Below, in pieces: positions 40,601 through 56,000 of a DNA stretch of 64,000 nt. The stretch lies in the NCBI GenBank assembly GCA_951799445.1, contig OX637291.1, positions 3,970,501 through 4,034,500 on the forward strand, read 5' to 3'. The notes under the pieces are model-generated. The model was given only the letters and a program-made list of their open reading frames with translations. It ran no database searches and had not been told where the DNA came from. The first letter of the stretch is position 1. The number at the start of each line of letters is the position of its first letter. The position numbers and the translations under genes are program-made. Origin of the DNA: Pseudisothecium myosuroides (lineage: Eukaryota > Streptophyta > Bryopsida > Hypnales > Lembophyllaceae).

Positions 40601-43600
40601 TATTAACGGTTTAGTTTTTCCTTCAATCTCAATAATTACTTCTATTTAATAATTTTTAAAGAATGAGAATAATTTATTAATTTTTTTTTCTAGACTTTTG
40701 ACTCAAATGTTCAATATAATTTTCTTTTAAATTAAGATTTTAGAATAAATTTTTGTAAATTAAAAAGATTCAAATTCAAATGATCTAGTCAAAGAATGTG
40801 CTCAAAAATCTTCTTTTTTCACTTTAATTATGCAAATATCTTGCAATCAGCTTCTAAAATTTCTTCTACACATTTTTATGCTAGTCTAGTGCAATATTTT
40901 ATAGTTAATTTTGAAAAAAAAAAAAATTGTAAAGTTTTTTGCTCTTTGCAATAGGAATGTTTTTTGATGAAAAAGAGGCCTTGGAACTTTAGGATTTATA
41001 GATCTTGATTGTGCCTGCTTTATACCAAAGGTAGGGATCAACCACTCACATAACATTACATTTATTTGTGTACGCAACATGTTTCATCTACATACAATTT
41101 TTTTGAATTAAACATGGTTAATCCCTAAAGGACCAGTTAATTTTGGGCATAAATTTTTAAAAACTACCACTACTTAGATTAGAGAGCAAAAATAGAAAAA
41201 TAAAAGATTTTTTGAAATTCAACTGTATAAATTTATACTAAACTACCATGGAAATGTGTGGAAAAAAATTCAAGTACTTTAAACATGCGGATTGAAAGAT
41301 TATAGCTTTTGAAGTTAGAAGAATAATTATTTATGGACCCTTCTTGATAAGTTCAACACACTTTAACTCCTCCTACAGTGAAATTTTTGCACTAGATATG
41401 GGAATTTTTTTTAATTGCATCCTATGTTATGTAAATTAAATAGTTGATAAATTTTAGAGGCAGATCCCGGGTGTGCTACTCACATATTATATGGCCTTGA
41501 TTGTAATCACTTATAATGCATTTTAGTCCAATCTCAAGGGATATAATTTGTTTTAATGTAGAAAATTCTTATAGCCCATTCAATAAGCGGAATCCAAAAT
41601 GTAATTATATACATGAATAATAGCATTAAAAAACTAATTATATTAATTTTTTTAATACACACATCATGGGACAAGCTACCCAAATTTTGGGGCTTTTTAA
41701 TATAAATTTAATTTTAGTTGGAGGGAACTTCTTGTATGGAATTTTAAAAACTATGCATAGTTGTTTCAATTCTTCATATAAATTGTGAGGTTTTTTCTAA
41801 TATCTATGCAATCCAACATTTTTTACATTTGGTCTTTTTAATTTGATATATTTCTTACAAAAGCGGTTTTCTAAGCCGTTTTAATGCCAATGACCCCTAT
41901 GTATAATACAAGAGTTGCATACCTGGGAGGCAGATTTGAAGTTAGGCAAAAGATTTCTAAGTGCCCAAATTGCATGAGTGTTTGTCATATCCACTCTTGA
42001 GATAACGCGGGCACAAAATGATTTATGATTTATTTTTATGTGCAATTCCTAAATTTAGGTGTTTAACCTCTAAAGGACCGTTGTCCGTTCAGAGGACAAA
42101 TGCGTTTTCGGGCAAGTATATACGGGTTGGAATTTTTTCGTGATTTTTTGAAACTTTTTTTGAAGATAGAAAAACTGACAAGCTATGTGGGAATATCATT
42201 TTTTCACAATTGGTGCCCGGGAACAACAGTTATGACCAAATAAGCTCAAAACAAGGGACGGTGGGCAGCCTGGGCAGCAAAAAAAAATTGCAAAAATTTG
42301 AATTTTTTTAAATTTTTTTTTTTTCTCATAGATTATATTTTTGTCTATCTGGAAAGCTTTGATTCATCTCATTTGGATTTGTTATGAGAAAGTTATGGAC
42401 ATTCTTGTTTTTCGGACAGTTAGAGCATCTTCTTGAAAAAAATAACTTGTAGGATGCATTTCTGAATGCAATTTAACAAATTTTTCAATTTTTTTTTGTG
42501 TGGTTTATTTTACTTGCTAGAAAAATCTCACCATTGGGATTAGTGCATTTTAGTTCCATCTTAAATATATGAATATTTTAGATTTTCCTTCTATCTTGTA
42601 CCTACTTCTACTTAATAATTTTTTAAAGAATGATAATTAAGTTTTTTTGATTTTTTTTTTCTAGACTCTCAACTCAATTCTCCACTATAAAGATTTAAAG
42701 CTCAAAACTCTGTAGTGCAAAAAATTTAAGTTAAAAATGTTTAATGTCAGAAAGTCTAGTCCCGCAATGTGCTGAAAAACTTGTTTTTTTCACTTTAAAC
42801 GCAGATATCTTGCAATCCGTGCAGTCAAAAATTCTGAAATTTTTTCCACACATACTAGTTAGGTGTAAGATCCTATGGTTATATGTGGAAAAAAAAATTC
42901 AATTTTTTTTACTCTTTGCTATAGAAATGGCAGTTTTGAGTGTTTTTTGGCAGAAAAAAGGCCTTGGTCCTTTAGGGGTTAAATGTCATCCAATTAGCCT
43001 TCTAAGCAATGAACAAGTTTTTCGTTAGTTCTAAATTTGTTAGTATCTCATGTTTCACTTACAATGGATTGAAACTACAAGAGTTAGTTTTTAGCGAGTC
43101 TAGCTAATTTGAAGGGTAAAAACTCTAGTCTTTAAAGCTTCAATTAATTCTTATGCTGATTTTGATTACATTATGTAGTACCCAATGTTGCGCCCATTCC
43201 AAATTAGTATTATACTTATAAACGGAATTCTTATGAACAGTTAGAAAGGTCCAAAGTTTTGAAAAAACTATATTTGTTTAAACTTCATCTATTCATTTCT
43301 TGGTGAATAACAACTTGTTTTTTAATGTAAAAATAGATTTGGAACTATAATTTGTATGATTTCTAAGGCTATTCTTCTTTTGAAAATTTTGGATGAATTT
43401 TCATCCAAAAGTTGGCCAATGCATAGTCTAATTTCATCCACACCTATCTTTTTCAACTCATACTTGTTTACAAAGTCTTTTATGGGTTTGAAAAGGTTTA
43501 ATATACTTCTTTTAGAATTCCAATATTACTACTTCTAAGTCCTAGAGTTTTTTACAAGGTTAATTTACTATTCTATTAGGCTTTTGTACTTAATATGGTT

Positions 43601-46600
43601 TACAGTTCCTAGTTTCTAAAATTTGAATGCCTAGAATACATTGTATAAGTTTCAAAAGATATCAAATTCCTTAATCAAAGATTCTTAGAAAGAATTAGAA
43701 GGGGTTAAAATTTTGGATGAATTTTGATCATCATAACTTCATCCAAGATTTTCTTTTAGGCTTTTTTGTTATTCTTGATGAATTCATGTGTCTAATAGTA
43801 TGGAATTTGGTATTACCCTAGTTTCACTCTAAGTTGTGAATTTTCATCCAAACTTAGTTTAATGAATGACCAGACTTCATCCAATTCAATCTTCTTTGAT
43901 TTTTACTTGTTTTATAAGGATTATATGTTTTTGGAAACCTCGTTCTTTCATTTGTAAGATTTTCAATTGGTTTCTAGGTTATGTTTGCAAATTCCAAAGT
44001 CTTATATAGACCAAACTTCCTAAACTTTGAATATATGCTATGTGGTATGTTTCTAAGCTAAATTTTTTTGTTATGGAATTTATTATTTCAAACATGTTGA
44101 ATAGGTCATATCAATTCCAAAGTAGTGTGGCACTTGCTAGTCAATCTTTTTTAACATGAATTAGAATCTCCTAATTTAAATCATTTTTAGCCTAAACCCT
44201 AAACCCTAAACCAGACCTTTATGTATGGTTTTCTTCTAGATTTTTTAGTCCTTTTAGTTGATTTTGATGGATTTGAATATTTTACAATTAATTCTATACA
44301 AAAGTTGAGAGTTTTAAAACTTTCATTCTTAATCGTGGTTTTTCATTGAAGATGTGTCTAATTAACATTCAAATTTCATCCATCTCAATTGTCTTCAAAT
44401 TTTGCTTGTTTATTAAGTGTTACATGCTTCTTGAAACCCCTCAGATTTCTCTATGTAAATATATATCTAAAATTTGAAATCTAATACTCCAGAGTGTGAT
44501 TTCAATGCTCAAACTTCTATTTGATTTATCATTTGTCTTCTAAACATAAATTGTCTAAGTTTAAGAATTTTAATCATAGTTGGTAGCAATGGTTAACCTC
44601 CAATAAGACTAACCTATACAATTTGATAAATCTTGAAACATTATATGTAGTCTTCAATAAATTCTATGCACATGTGTGAAAAGCTCATATTGTTACTTTG
44701 CACTTTCAATTGAAGATGTACAATAATAGTAATCTTGAATTTGATAAGTTATATGACATCTTTTAGTCAAGGAAAATCTTGGCACTTTGATTGCACCGTT
44801 GGCTTGTAAAGTCTTAGAGATGAACTACAATCATTTGGGACTGTATTTCTATCATTTTCTTAGCCAATTGGTTTCATACTCAAGAATATTTGTCCATATA
44901 AGTGATATTTTGGTTGGCACCTTCTATCTCCTCGGTTTTAGCTTTGTTTTAGTACAATTTCTACTATGAGGTTTCCAATAACGTCTTTCTAGGTCTCAAG
45001 ATCATATTAGGTTTTGGATATGTGCCCTTCAAACGTTCTTTTTGAGATTTTTCTATACTAAAAGGACACTTTTGGAGTTTAAAACTTAAACACACTAGTA
45101 GAAAACGCAGAATCTTGTTAATTTTAATAGATTTCTGTTGAAATCAACATAAAAGTGATCGGAACAACGCAATCAAATGAACAGAATTCTGTCAAAATTC
45201 CTGCGTTTCTACTAGTGACAAAAGAAAAATCAAGACAAAGTGACAATCTAAGAACTAACAAATTGCCTAGACTTTTTTGGGCAGCATAACTTTTTATCTA
45301 CACACCTAATTGTAAGAAAAAGTTTATACCTAGGGATTACATTTCCACACCTTGTGTCAAAATCTCAAAAATATTCATTGAAAATTGACATCATAGAAAC
45401 CTGCTTGAATTTTCAATTAGTCATTCAACTCCCACTTGATCCTCAAGGGGTTAATTGGCTAATATAAAAAGAAGAAAACTAAATAGACACTTAATGTTAA
45501 ATTCTAGAAATAATTAATTTGTGCAATCCAAAGATACAAATATGAGTACCTGTCCGTAGAGTAGATCATTCTCGTTCGAGCAACCAACACATAATGGTAA
45601 AGGCAAAGGAGGTAAGGCATCCACAACATACAAAGTAGTCCACTCTCTCCATTCAGTTTTTGGAACATGAGTATCCACGTTGAATTTGTAATCCGCGGCC
45701 CTCACACCTATTTCAAAAACCTGCACACATGTTTGAGATTATCGTCATTCTCAAATCTTCCATGCACATAATCAATACTATTGTAATTTTGGTGGAGGAA
45801 AACAATCCATACAAAGATTTATTTTGTTTGGTTTAGTGCAACCTTGAATTTAAAAAATAGGAGATTTGTTAATAAGCAAAATATAAATTTTTTGATGCAA
45901 TAAATTATTAGAACTATTTGTTTGTCACTACTCTAATTGCAGAGTTAAGTATGATTTATTGAAATTTAGTAGCAACCTGTGAAATAGCAGAGTCGCGGTC
46001 TATTTTTTCGCGCATTAAGCGATTCCTTTCTTCCTCCTCTTTTCTTCTCTGCAATTTGTGAAATATGATACTTACTAAAAATTAATGCAAGAGATTGATA
46101 ATTCTTTTGAACATCCAAAATATCACCACACATGCATAGAAAATAAGAATCGTAATTTAATCCCCTTAACCCTAGAAGGATGCTGAGGCCAAAAAGTGGT
46201 CGATGAATGACTTTCAAGATTATTGTAGAAATGAAAAATGAACCTATTGGTTCAAAAAAAATTGAATCATTTTTGACAAAGTACCTTAGTGATAGGACTG
46301 TACTTTCAAAATTAGGAATTAATTCTTTGGTCACATAGTGAAACATTGTTTCCAAGCTCAATTTGGCTATAAAGTTATTGCAAATTGAACTTTATAATAT
46401 TATATTTAGTACATGAGACTATGTGTTGTCTATCAATGTATAAAATCTCAATTAGTTTTGTGTAAAATTATGATTGTTATAAAATTTATAGCAAAATATG
46501 AAAATAAATTGGTAAATGTAACCAAAAAATTTAATCAATTTTCAATTTTTCTTTCAGTAATTGATGTAATTTTGATATTTTTGTATACTATACTGATGTT

Positions 46601-49600
46601 TTCTCTATGAAATTTGTTTGAGGTATATGCTTTAGTCTTCCCTTTCAAAACAAGTCATGGAAAAATAAAATTACTGAAATTTCTAAAATATAGAAACTAA
46701 AAAAATATAAACTACATGGTTTAAAAAAAAAAGTTGTATGATTCGGATTCAAAGACAACAAAGCTTTCAATTGCAATGTTTTGCTAAGATCTTGAAAATT
46801 TCCAAATTTTTAATGGAGTAGAAACTAAACTTGTTATTAGTTTAATTTCAAACAAATACAAATATGCATTTAGTTTGTAAAATGCATCTTTTGGAGGATC
46901 AAAGATATCCATGAAGCAAGAATCCTTTTCCAAAATCCTTTCATTCTAAGGCCCTTGCTTATATTTATCAAATGTAGCTAAGGAATTTGTAATCATTTAT
47001 TTTATAAAATCTGAACTTTAACATAGATGATATTTAATTTGTGTCAATCAAATAGAAAATTGATCTTCAAGACTGTCTAATTAGAATACAAGGTTTTCCA
47101 AATATCATTGGAAGAAGAATCTAAAATAATTTGATAATATTAAGCACTTATAGTCTTTTGAGAAATTTAAAAAATTGAATGCCTTCCTTATCATGTACGT
47201 CCAAAAAAACTAAATCCTATTTAAAATGTAGTTCATAGAAATTTAAACAATATAGTTTTTCATCAATAAGATGATCCTACATGGTAATTGAAAACAAAGG
47301 AAGATTGCTAAAATCTCAAAACCATAGTATTTTACAATCTTTGATTCTATAACATTTTTGAGACCATAGAATAAACTTCATATATCCTAAAATGCATTGC
47401 CAAGTATTCTATTCTTTAATACAACTAAACCAATACAATAACAATAAAGGATTGAACTTCTTCATAAACTCATTATAGTATAAACCACTTTATTTTATTT
47501 TTATTGTCAATATATACAATATAGTTGTCACAAGAATAGAATTTTTGCAAATGATTGGTAGTATAGGTACCTGCCATATAACAAGGATGGAGAGGACTTC
47601 ATCTCCATAATCTTGGCGCATCAAAGCTAAAACCATTTTATCTCGTTCAAAAGTTAAAATCTTTTCCAATTCTCTTTTTTCTTCTAACATTTTTTGTATG
47701 ATCAATTTATTTTCTTCATGTCTTCTAAGTTGCTCTTCTTCTATCTTCTTCTCCTCCTTTTCTTTTTCAATTTTTGGACCATGAATTTCCATGAAAGCAT
47801 GATCCATATCATGCTTTTCACGAGCTTCTTTTTCTTTCCTTGTTTGTTCTTCAATGAAGCGAATAACTTCCTACAAAATTTTTCATTAAATGATGATTAG
47901 ATCACAAGTGGAATAGCAAAAAAAATTATTGTGTATATTGATATAAATAAATGTATACATACTAAATATATGTAAATATAATTGAAATTGAATATTTATG
48001 TATTTTTAAATCAAAACTTATAGTAAAAAATATATATATTACAATTTTGATAGGATATTTGATAAGGTCCTCAATATGGTTTTACCAAATGTCTAATTTA
48101 ATCCTATATATTAATATATACATGTATAATTTTGATACAAAATTAAGTTTATTTTTGTTCTAATAGTTAATTATTACACTCTTATCCAAAAATCAATTGC
48201 ATGATAAATCCATAATAAGCAATCATAAATTGACTTTACTATAAATAAAATAAAAAAATAAAATTTCAATAAAATCTCTATATGAATTTCTAAATGAAAA
48301 GATCTTTGGTGAATAGTATGTGAATGAAATACAAAATACATTTTAGTGATTTGTGCCTTAGTATTTGTAAGTCATAAGATGTGATTGTCAAATTTATATA
48401 ATTGACTTCAATCAACAATTTGATTGAAGTTATTTTGGCAATGAACTTTGTCTTTATCTTCATATCATTTAAAAAAATAACCATTCAACAATAAGTTAAG
48501 AACAAGGGATTCTTTTATTCAAATTCACCAAGCAAATCAAACCTTCACAAATAGAAGCCTTTTTGTTGTGTTTTCAGATGTAACAACAATAAATAAATAG
48601 TAGAAATATTCTTAAATTTTACATTGGAATAGATATTATCATGAATAGAGAATTTGAACTAATAAATTTAGATTGTTAATGAAAAAGCAAGTGAAAAACT
48701 CATGGCATGTCAAAATTAAACAAGGATGATAAAACATCTAAGAAGAAAATATTTAGATATTTAGGAATACTTTAGAATGGGCATAAATAAAAATGAAATG
48801 ATGTCCTTTAGTTTTGCCCATTGAGCATTAGATTTTCTATAGAAATAAGATATTTGAAACATTAAAATGATGTTGAATTTGTAAAAGTTCAACTTGATAC
48901 TATATATGATATTGACTTTGAAAATGAAGATGACTTAATAATAAACAATATTAAATGTATTTGCCTTTTCATTAATATCACAATATTTTGTGATATAGAA
49001 TACATGGTATTAGTCTTTTATTAACATGGGAAGTAAGAGGTTGTTGAAAGTTTCATGCAAGTCTTTATTTGTTAAGTTTGTTTTATGAAAATTTAAAAAA
49101 CTTTAAAAGAATTACATAGCTGGATTTGACCACTTATATACCAACAAATGTAAAAGCAAATTTTAGATAGTCAAGGAATTTAAGCATGATCTACAAGTGC
49201 AAAGATTTTTTCATTCGTACAATTTTTTAAGATTTTTATGTCTAAATTTGAAACTAATAATTTTAATATTATTTTAGTTGTCTGAAATTCATCATAAGAA
49301 ATAATTCATATTTCAAAAAAGTCAAATTAAATAACTTTAAACATTATCTGTACAAAAAGGGTATTTTAAAAATGACTTCAATAAATAATCAATACCAAAA
49401 TTCAAATTTTTTATAATTAAAATTCTAGATTAAATACTTCAAACAAAAAAACTTTTTGTGAAAATCACAAACTAGTGTTCAGTTAGAATTAATTTTCAAA
49501 AGATATTTTTAATTATTAGGTTCTAAATGGGTTTGTAAATATTTATTAGTTCAATAGTAGATCTAATAATGTGAATATAATAAATGGGTTCTATTTTTAG

Positions 49601-52600
49601 TTTTTGTGCCCAGATCAAAATTTATAATGCCCTAAATTTTTTGAGCAACCTAGGTAGCTTTGGACAAAATATGCAAAACTCCTCCTATAATTTTGAAATT
49701 TGGTAGGTATGTGCTTACATGATAAATTATTCAAATGTCAAGAGAAATAACCATAAGTAGTGTAAAAATCTTACTGTAGAAGAAATTGGAGTTTGCTAGC
49801 CCTATTAGGCAAGGACAAGAAAAAAATTCTTCTAACTTTAAACATAATAATCTTTCAATCCATGCAATCAAAGTTTTTGAAATTTTTTCTATACTTTCCT
49901 ATAGTAGTTTGGTACATATTTGTATATTTGATTTTTCTCACTACCCTAAAAAGTGAAAAAACTTCACAATTTTTGCCCAAAATGTGCCTTAGTCCTGTAG
50001 GGATTATCCATTATTTTGATTTATTTTATTTTTATATTTAAATTCCATATTAGAATATTGTAGATTGTCAAAGTGACTTATAAAAGGCCGTGATAAAAGG
50101 ACAAACTTAGAGCTTAATTAGCATTCATGCTAAAGAATGTAAACCTCAAATTAAAAAAAACAAACTAAAATTGATATAAAAATAAATTAGTTTTTCATCA
50201 CACTTTTATTTTTTTAGATAAAATTGGTCTATCTGCTTGTTTAGGTGGTCACATTTGTACCAAGCAATATAATGAAAGTACTGCTTTTAACCTCTACAAT
50301 TCGTGTTCAAAAGATTTAACCATGTCAATTTGAATATTTTTTGATCTTATATCATTTTTTAGAAATCACTGTTTGAATGCAATCTTATTAGGACACTTTA
50401 GCAAAAAGAGATTATGTCAAATTTTGTTATGAATTTTACATTTTACATGGGTATTTGTTATATTAAATACAAAAATGTCACGACTTCATCCTACGTTTTC
50501 ATCCATGCTACTCCCTCCATCCCAAAATGATCTTCTTGCTGGCTTTAATTTTCTGTCCCAAAATGATCTTCCTATTACACTTTGTAATATTGCAAATTGG
50601 TCAGATTCAACTTTCAATTGCTATCTAGGACCAGCAAAACAACTTTGAGCAGTAGTTCCCCCTCCATCCATGCAATTATCAATCGGAAGACAAATGAAAT
50701 GACCGAAGGGGTCAATCAATTTTGGGACGAAGGGAGTAATTTTCATTTATATACTCTTCCAAAATCCAAATGAAATCTTTGTAGCTTGATGCTCAGTAGC
50801 TTATAGTAATTTCTTGATGATGCAACGAGTTTTTGTTGCAAATATGGCAATAGTAAAACTACTAGTACTCAATGATTTATTTCAAATGGTCACTTACAGC
50901 TCGTTTATTTTGCACATTGTTGAATTTTTCCTCAATTCTTTTCTTCATACGAATCTTTAAGTCATTGAAGTATTTTTTTGATTCCTAGAAACAAAATCCG
51001 TATTCATAATGTCATTTAAATGATCCTATGCATTTGAACCTATTATAGTCAAAGCATCATTTTCCAAATTTAATTTATTTTTAATATTCTTACAAAGTTT
51101 AAGTGCCCATAATTATAAATTTTCATTTTTCTAGGAATATACAAAAAAAATGAAATTTCTAAATGTATAAAAATATATTTTGACAATCTTATGCAAATTC
51201 TATAATCTTTTTGCATTAATCTTCAAACTTATCAATAATATTTCTTATTTTGATTGATGTAATTACTATTTGTTTGACAAGCAATAAGGCTTACTTGTCT
51301 TAAAGTAACATGATCAACAATGGCAAGGGGTCGATTTGGTCCAAGCATAAGAGAAGATTTTCTCTTTTTTGCTTTTTGAGCAAAACTCATTTCACCTAAC
51401 ATTGGAGGCAAATCATCTACCCTATCACTACCAAGCTTATATTTACGATCATCTTTGTCTTCAAATTTTGCAAGTTCCTCTCGTGTTTCCTTATGTAGAT
51501 TGTAGGCATAATTCATCTTCCTTGTCAAATTCTGCATAACCAATTTTGTATTCATTCAAGAGTCAAAATTCACTTCACATTACCAGAGAAGGGTGTGTTT
51601 TAAGTATAGTCCTATAAGGAATGACCTTTTAAGAGATTTTTAGTAAAATTTTACTAGAAATATATGTGTTTTTGACAATAAAAATTTACTAAAAATTTCC
51701 TAAAAGGTTATTATTTATAGGACTATTCTACTAGGACTACACTTAAAACACCCCTTTCTCTTGTAATGTCACTTGATTATATATTGGTGCACATAACATT
51801 AAATTTTACATATAATAATGACTTTTATTATATTATATGTGTTTTTCCTTTAAAATAATAATTAAGATAGAATGCATTTTACATGATATAAACCATCATT
51901 ATAATAATGCACAATACTTAATAACGTACACATTGGATGCCAGAAATGTCAATGACTTCCTCTGCATTGATTAAATTCTTCCATGCACGCTGCACATCAA
52001 AAATTCAAGTGAATTAGGGACTATGTGTATATGTGTTATAATTTGAATCAAATGCAGTTAAATATATATAATCTTACCCGTAGTTCATGAAAAATGAAAT
52101 CTTCAATAAACAAAGATGTTACAATTCATGTAAAGCTTGATATGATATTATACAAAGACATGAGTCTTTAACCCCTAATGACCCAAGTTACCATTTTGTG
52201 GTTGTTGTCTTTCTTTTTGGAGATACTTGTTCTCAAATTTTGAGTTTAAAAATGAAAGAAAAAGACTATGTTGTAATGTCAATAGTGGTAGTTTCATCAA
52301 ATTTAAGAATTAAATTTCACTTTGTAAAATTGTTTTAAGTTGAGTGATGTAGTGTAGTTCACAACTCATTTTTTTGGTTTAATTTGGTTTGGACATAGAT
52401 TGAAAAGTCATCCATCCAATGCATTTGTTGTCTACTTCAAAAAGCACAGATTCATCTTGAAAAGGGTAGATTTAAGGATTCTATCCAATCTCAAGAAAAA
52501 ATGAGCAAACAAATTGCTCAAGTTTTGGGCAAGTTTGGCCTATTTTAAAAGTACACCCTCTCGGGTCATTAAGTGTTAAAGAGAATGGTTGTGGTATGAC

Positions 52601-52987
52601 AATGAGGAACCTTTTCAACAATTTGGAAACACTTTAACTCCTAAAGTCCCATAGCACCCTTGGGAGACACTTGGAGGGTCTAGGAGGTTCGCATGATTTT
52701 GATTTTGGAGGTGATTTTTTGAAACTTTTTTTCAATATCGAAATACACCTCGTCTATACGGGAATGTAATTTTTATTTCAATATGTGCCTAGGAAAAAAA
52801 ATTTATACCACCCTAATTTCACGACTAGAAAATTCAGTTTTTCTGTTGATTTGGTCGCATTGATTTGGGTCACTTTTCTGTTGATTTGGACGAATAACTG
52901 TCCAAATCAACAAAAGAGTAACCCAAATCAAAAGAAAAAGTGGATTTTTTAGTAGTGTTTCTAGAGAGAGGTCATTAGGCTGCACAA

Positions 52988-53034
<47 letters not shown>

Positions 53035-56000
53035 TTTTTAATTTATAGAATATAATTTTGTCTAAACAAAAAAATTTATTCATTTCATTTGGACTAGTGA
53101 TGAGAAAGTTATGGAGAGTCTTGTTTTTTCAGGAAATCTAAGCATCTTCTTTAAAAATAATTTATAAGATTCATTTTTTATTTCAATTTTTCAAAAACAA
53201 AAGTTCTACATGGTTTAGTTTGCTTGCTAGAATAATCTCATTGTTAGAGTTAGTGTGTTTTAATTAGAAATTCAAAATTGATAGTGCAAAAGTTTTAAGT
53301 TAAGAGATTCAAAGTCTTATACCAGTGATCTCATTCCATGAGGTGCTACAAAAATATTTTTTTCTTTTTAAATGCAAATATCTTGCAATCTATGTCATCA
53401 ATTTTTTTGAAATTCCTTTCATACATTTTTATACTAGTCTAGTGCAAGATCCTATGATTAGATATGCAAAAAGACAATTTAAAAACATTTTTGCTCTTCG
53501 CAATAAAAATGATAATTTTGATGAAAAAAAGACCTTAGGACTTTAGGATTATACATTGACCAATTCCATATATCGTCAATATCTTGTGATTGTGATTATC
53601 TTTAATTCTTTACAATTATCAATTAGTACCAAGATCTATAAAACTATTTTTTTAATAGTTGATCACTTTTTCTATGTCTTTTGGAATTGCAAACCACCTC
53701 AGATGCAGTTTTCATCAACATGTCGCCAAAAAGTCGCCAAAAATCACGTCATTTTGATGCAATTTTTACAATCATCAAAATGACTTGTGATTTTTTGGTG
53801 ACTTTTCTAGTTTTTGTATGATGATGTTAACAATTAAAATACTTAAGAATAAAGCTAAAAAAACATATGTCTGGTGGTTTTTGTCCATTGTGCAAGGACC
53901 AAGTGAGAAAAACTATTGGTTGGTTTTAACTAAAAAAATGAATCTTGTCAAGTTTGTTATAGAATTCACTACAAAAATTTGAATTTTAAAAAAATGAATG
54001 AATCAAGACAAATGAATGCTTAGTATATAAAAATCTAATCTATCCAATGTAATGTGGATTTATTTTCAAAAAAAATTCCTTCACATTTTTATTTTGAATT
54101 TAAACTATTTGTGATTTCATATTTATCATTTTGACCTTTAATTTAGAAAAATATTAGATTATTTTAATATATAATATAATACAATTTTTTGGTATACTAT
54201 AAATGAATAAATCACAATAATAATTTATTTGATTTACCAATTTAAAAAAAAAGAAACATTCTTAGTCAATACTTTGACATGTGTTAAAATATTCAATTAC
54301 AACAAATCAAATTTAAAAATCTTAATAAACCAAATACAATTTTATGTAATAAAATATAATAAAAAGAAATTTAGATATAATTTAAAAGGTCAAATTGCAT
54401 TTGAATGTAATGTTTGACTTTTAGATAGAGTGATACAATTAGTCTTTTAACCCCTAAAGTCCCAAGGTCATTTTTCCATCAAAAACCACTCAAAACTGCC
54501 ATTTCTATAGCAAAGAGCAAAAAAAAATTTAATGTGTTTTTTGCATATTTAACCATAGGATCTTGTATTAGACTAGTGTAAAAATGTGTGGAAGAAATTT
54601 CAGAAACTTTGACCCTGTAGATTGCAAGATATTTGCATTTAAAGTGAAGGAATCAAGTTTTTTTATACCTTGCTCAACTCCATTTTTTGGCTTTGAACCT
54701 TCTTAACTTAAAATTTTTGCTCTAATGATTTTGAATTTCTAATTTTATATGATGAATAATTGAGTTGAGAATTTAGGAAAAAAAATTCAAAAAAGAAACA
54801 CTTAGTTTTCTCTCATTAAAAAATTGTTAAGTAGAAGTAGGTTCAAGATTGAAGGAAAAATTAAATCATAATAGCTCTAAGATATAGTTGAAATATACTA
54901 ATCTCAACGGTGAGATTGTTCTAGCAAGAAATCTTAACCTTGAGAAACTTTTTTTTGAAAAATTGTCAAAATTGGGTTCAGAAATGAATCCTACGAGTTA
55001 TTTTTTCAAGAAGATGCTCTAATTGCCCAAAAAATAAGAATGTCCATAACTTTTGCATAACAAATCCAAATGGAATGAATCAAAGCTTCCCATGTAGATA
55101 AAAGTAAAATTTATATGAAACAAATTTTTAAGAATTTTAATTTAAAGTTTTTGTGAGGGTTTTTTTCTGCCCGCCGAACTAAAATTTGGGGGTTTTGTGC
55201 CATAACTTTTGCTCCCGGGCACCAATTGAAATAAAAATTACATTTTCGGAAAGCTAATGTGATTTTTCTATCTTCACAAAAAAAATTCAGAAAACTATGA
55301 CAAATATTGAGACCGTAAGAGCCTGCCCGAAATCCATTTTGTCCCCCGAGGGGACAACAGGACTTTAGGGGTTTAGAATTACTCCCTCTGTCCCACTAAA
55401 AAACTCCAAAACTCTTCCCATTAAGAAATTAACTATATTTTCAATCAAAGTGCCAAAAATACATTCATTCAAGAATAAATAACCCATCCCTTAGATCTAT
55501 GCAAAATCTCAAGCTTAGACACTATCATTTAGGCACCCAAAATTCATGTCAAAAGTGTGATATTTGAACATATTTTATAATTGCTGCCAGCTCTGTCATT
55601 TTAGATGATTTAAAGGGTGGTGGCTGCAATGGGATTGTAATGACATGTTTTCTAACCTAAATATCCAAAAATAAAAAAACTATCCCACTTTATGATCAAA
55701 TTTTAATAGCACCAAAGTAGTCACTAAATAGGCTGTCAACACTACTATTTGACAAAGAAATTAGTACAAGGTGTCTCATATCGCCAAGGCCAAGCTTGCA
55801 AGGTCATGGGAATGCTTTTTGATTGTCTCACTTGCCCCCACAAGGTTGTTCAATGTAACAAACACTCACTAAACAATCAAAAACACAAAAAGGAGCTTTT
55901 TAGTGGGACAAAAATTCTGCTTGATTTGGAGGTTTTTAGTGGGACAGAGGGAGTAAGTTTGAAAGAATTGATTGGGTTGTTTGGAGAAAAAAAAATGAAA

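Larger units (their letters stand above)
52638..53550 (+). mobile_element. TTAA-type 0.9-kb repeat, copy E, with nested CACTA MITE
   Basis: TTAA 52634-52637, then CTCCTAAAGTCCC. The right end GGACTTTAGGATTAT has lost its TTAA. It is interrupted by a CACTA-like element (52820-52957) and an AAT microsatellite. Confidence 0.7.

Noticed and set aside
44192..44212. Telomere end
   Set aside because: Only about three CCCTAAA units inside an intron, with genes on both sides.
44787..44969. 60-codon hydrophobic plus-strand frame
   Set aside because: In a 7.4-kb intron, no homology recognised; AT-rich DNA readily gives Phe/Leu-rich frames.
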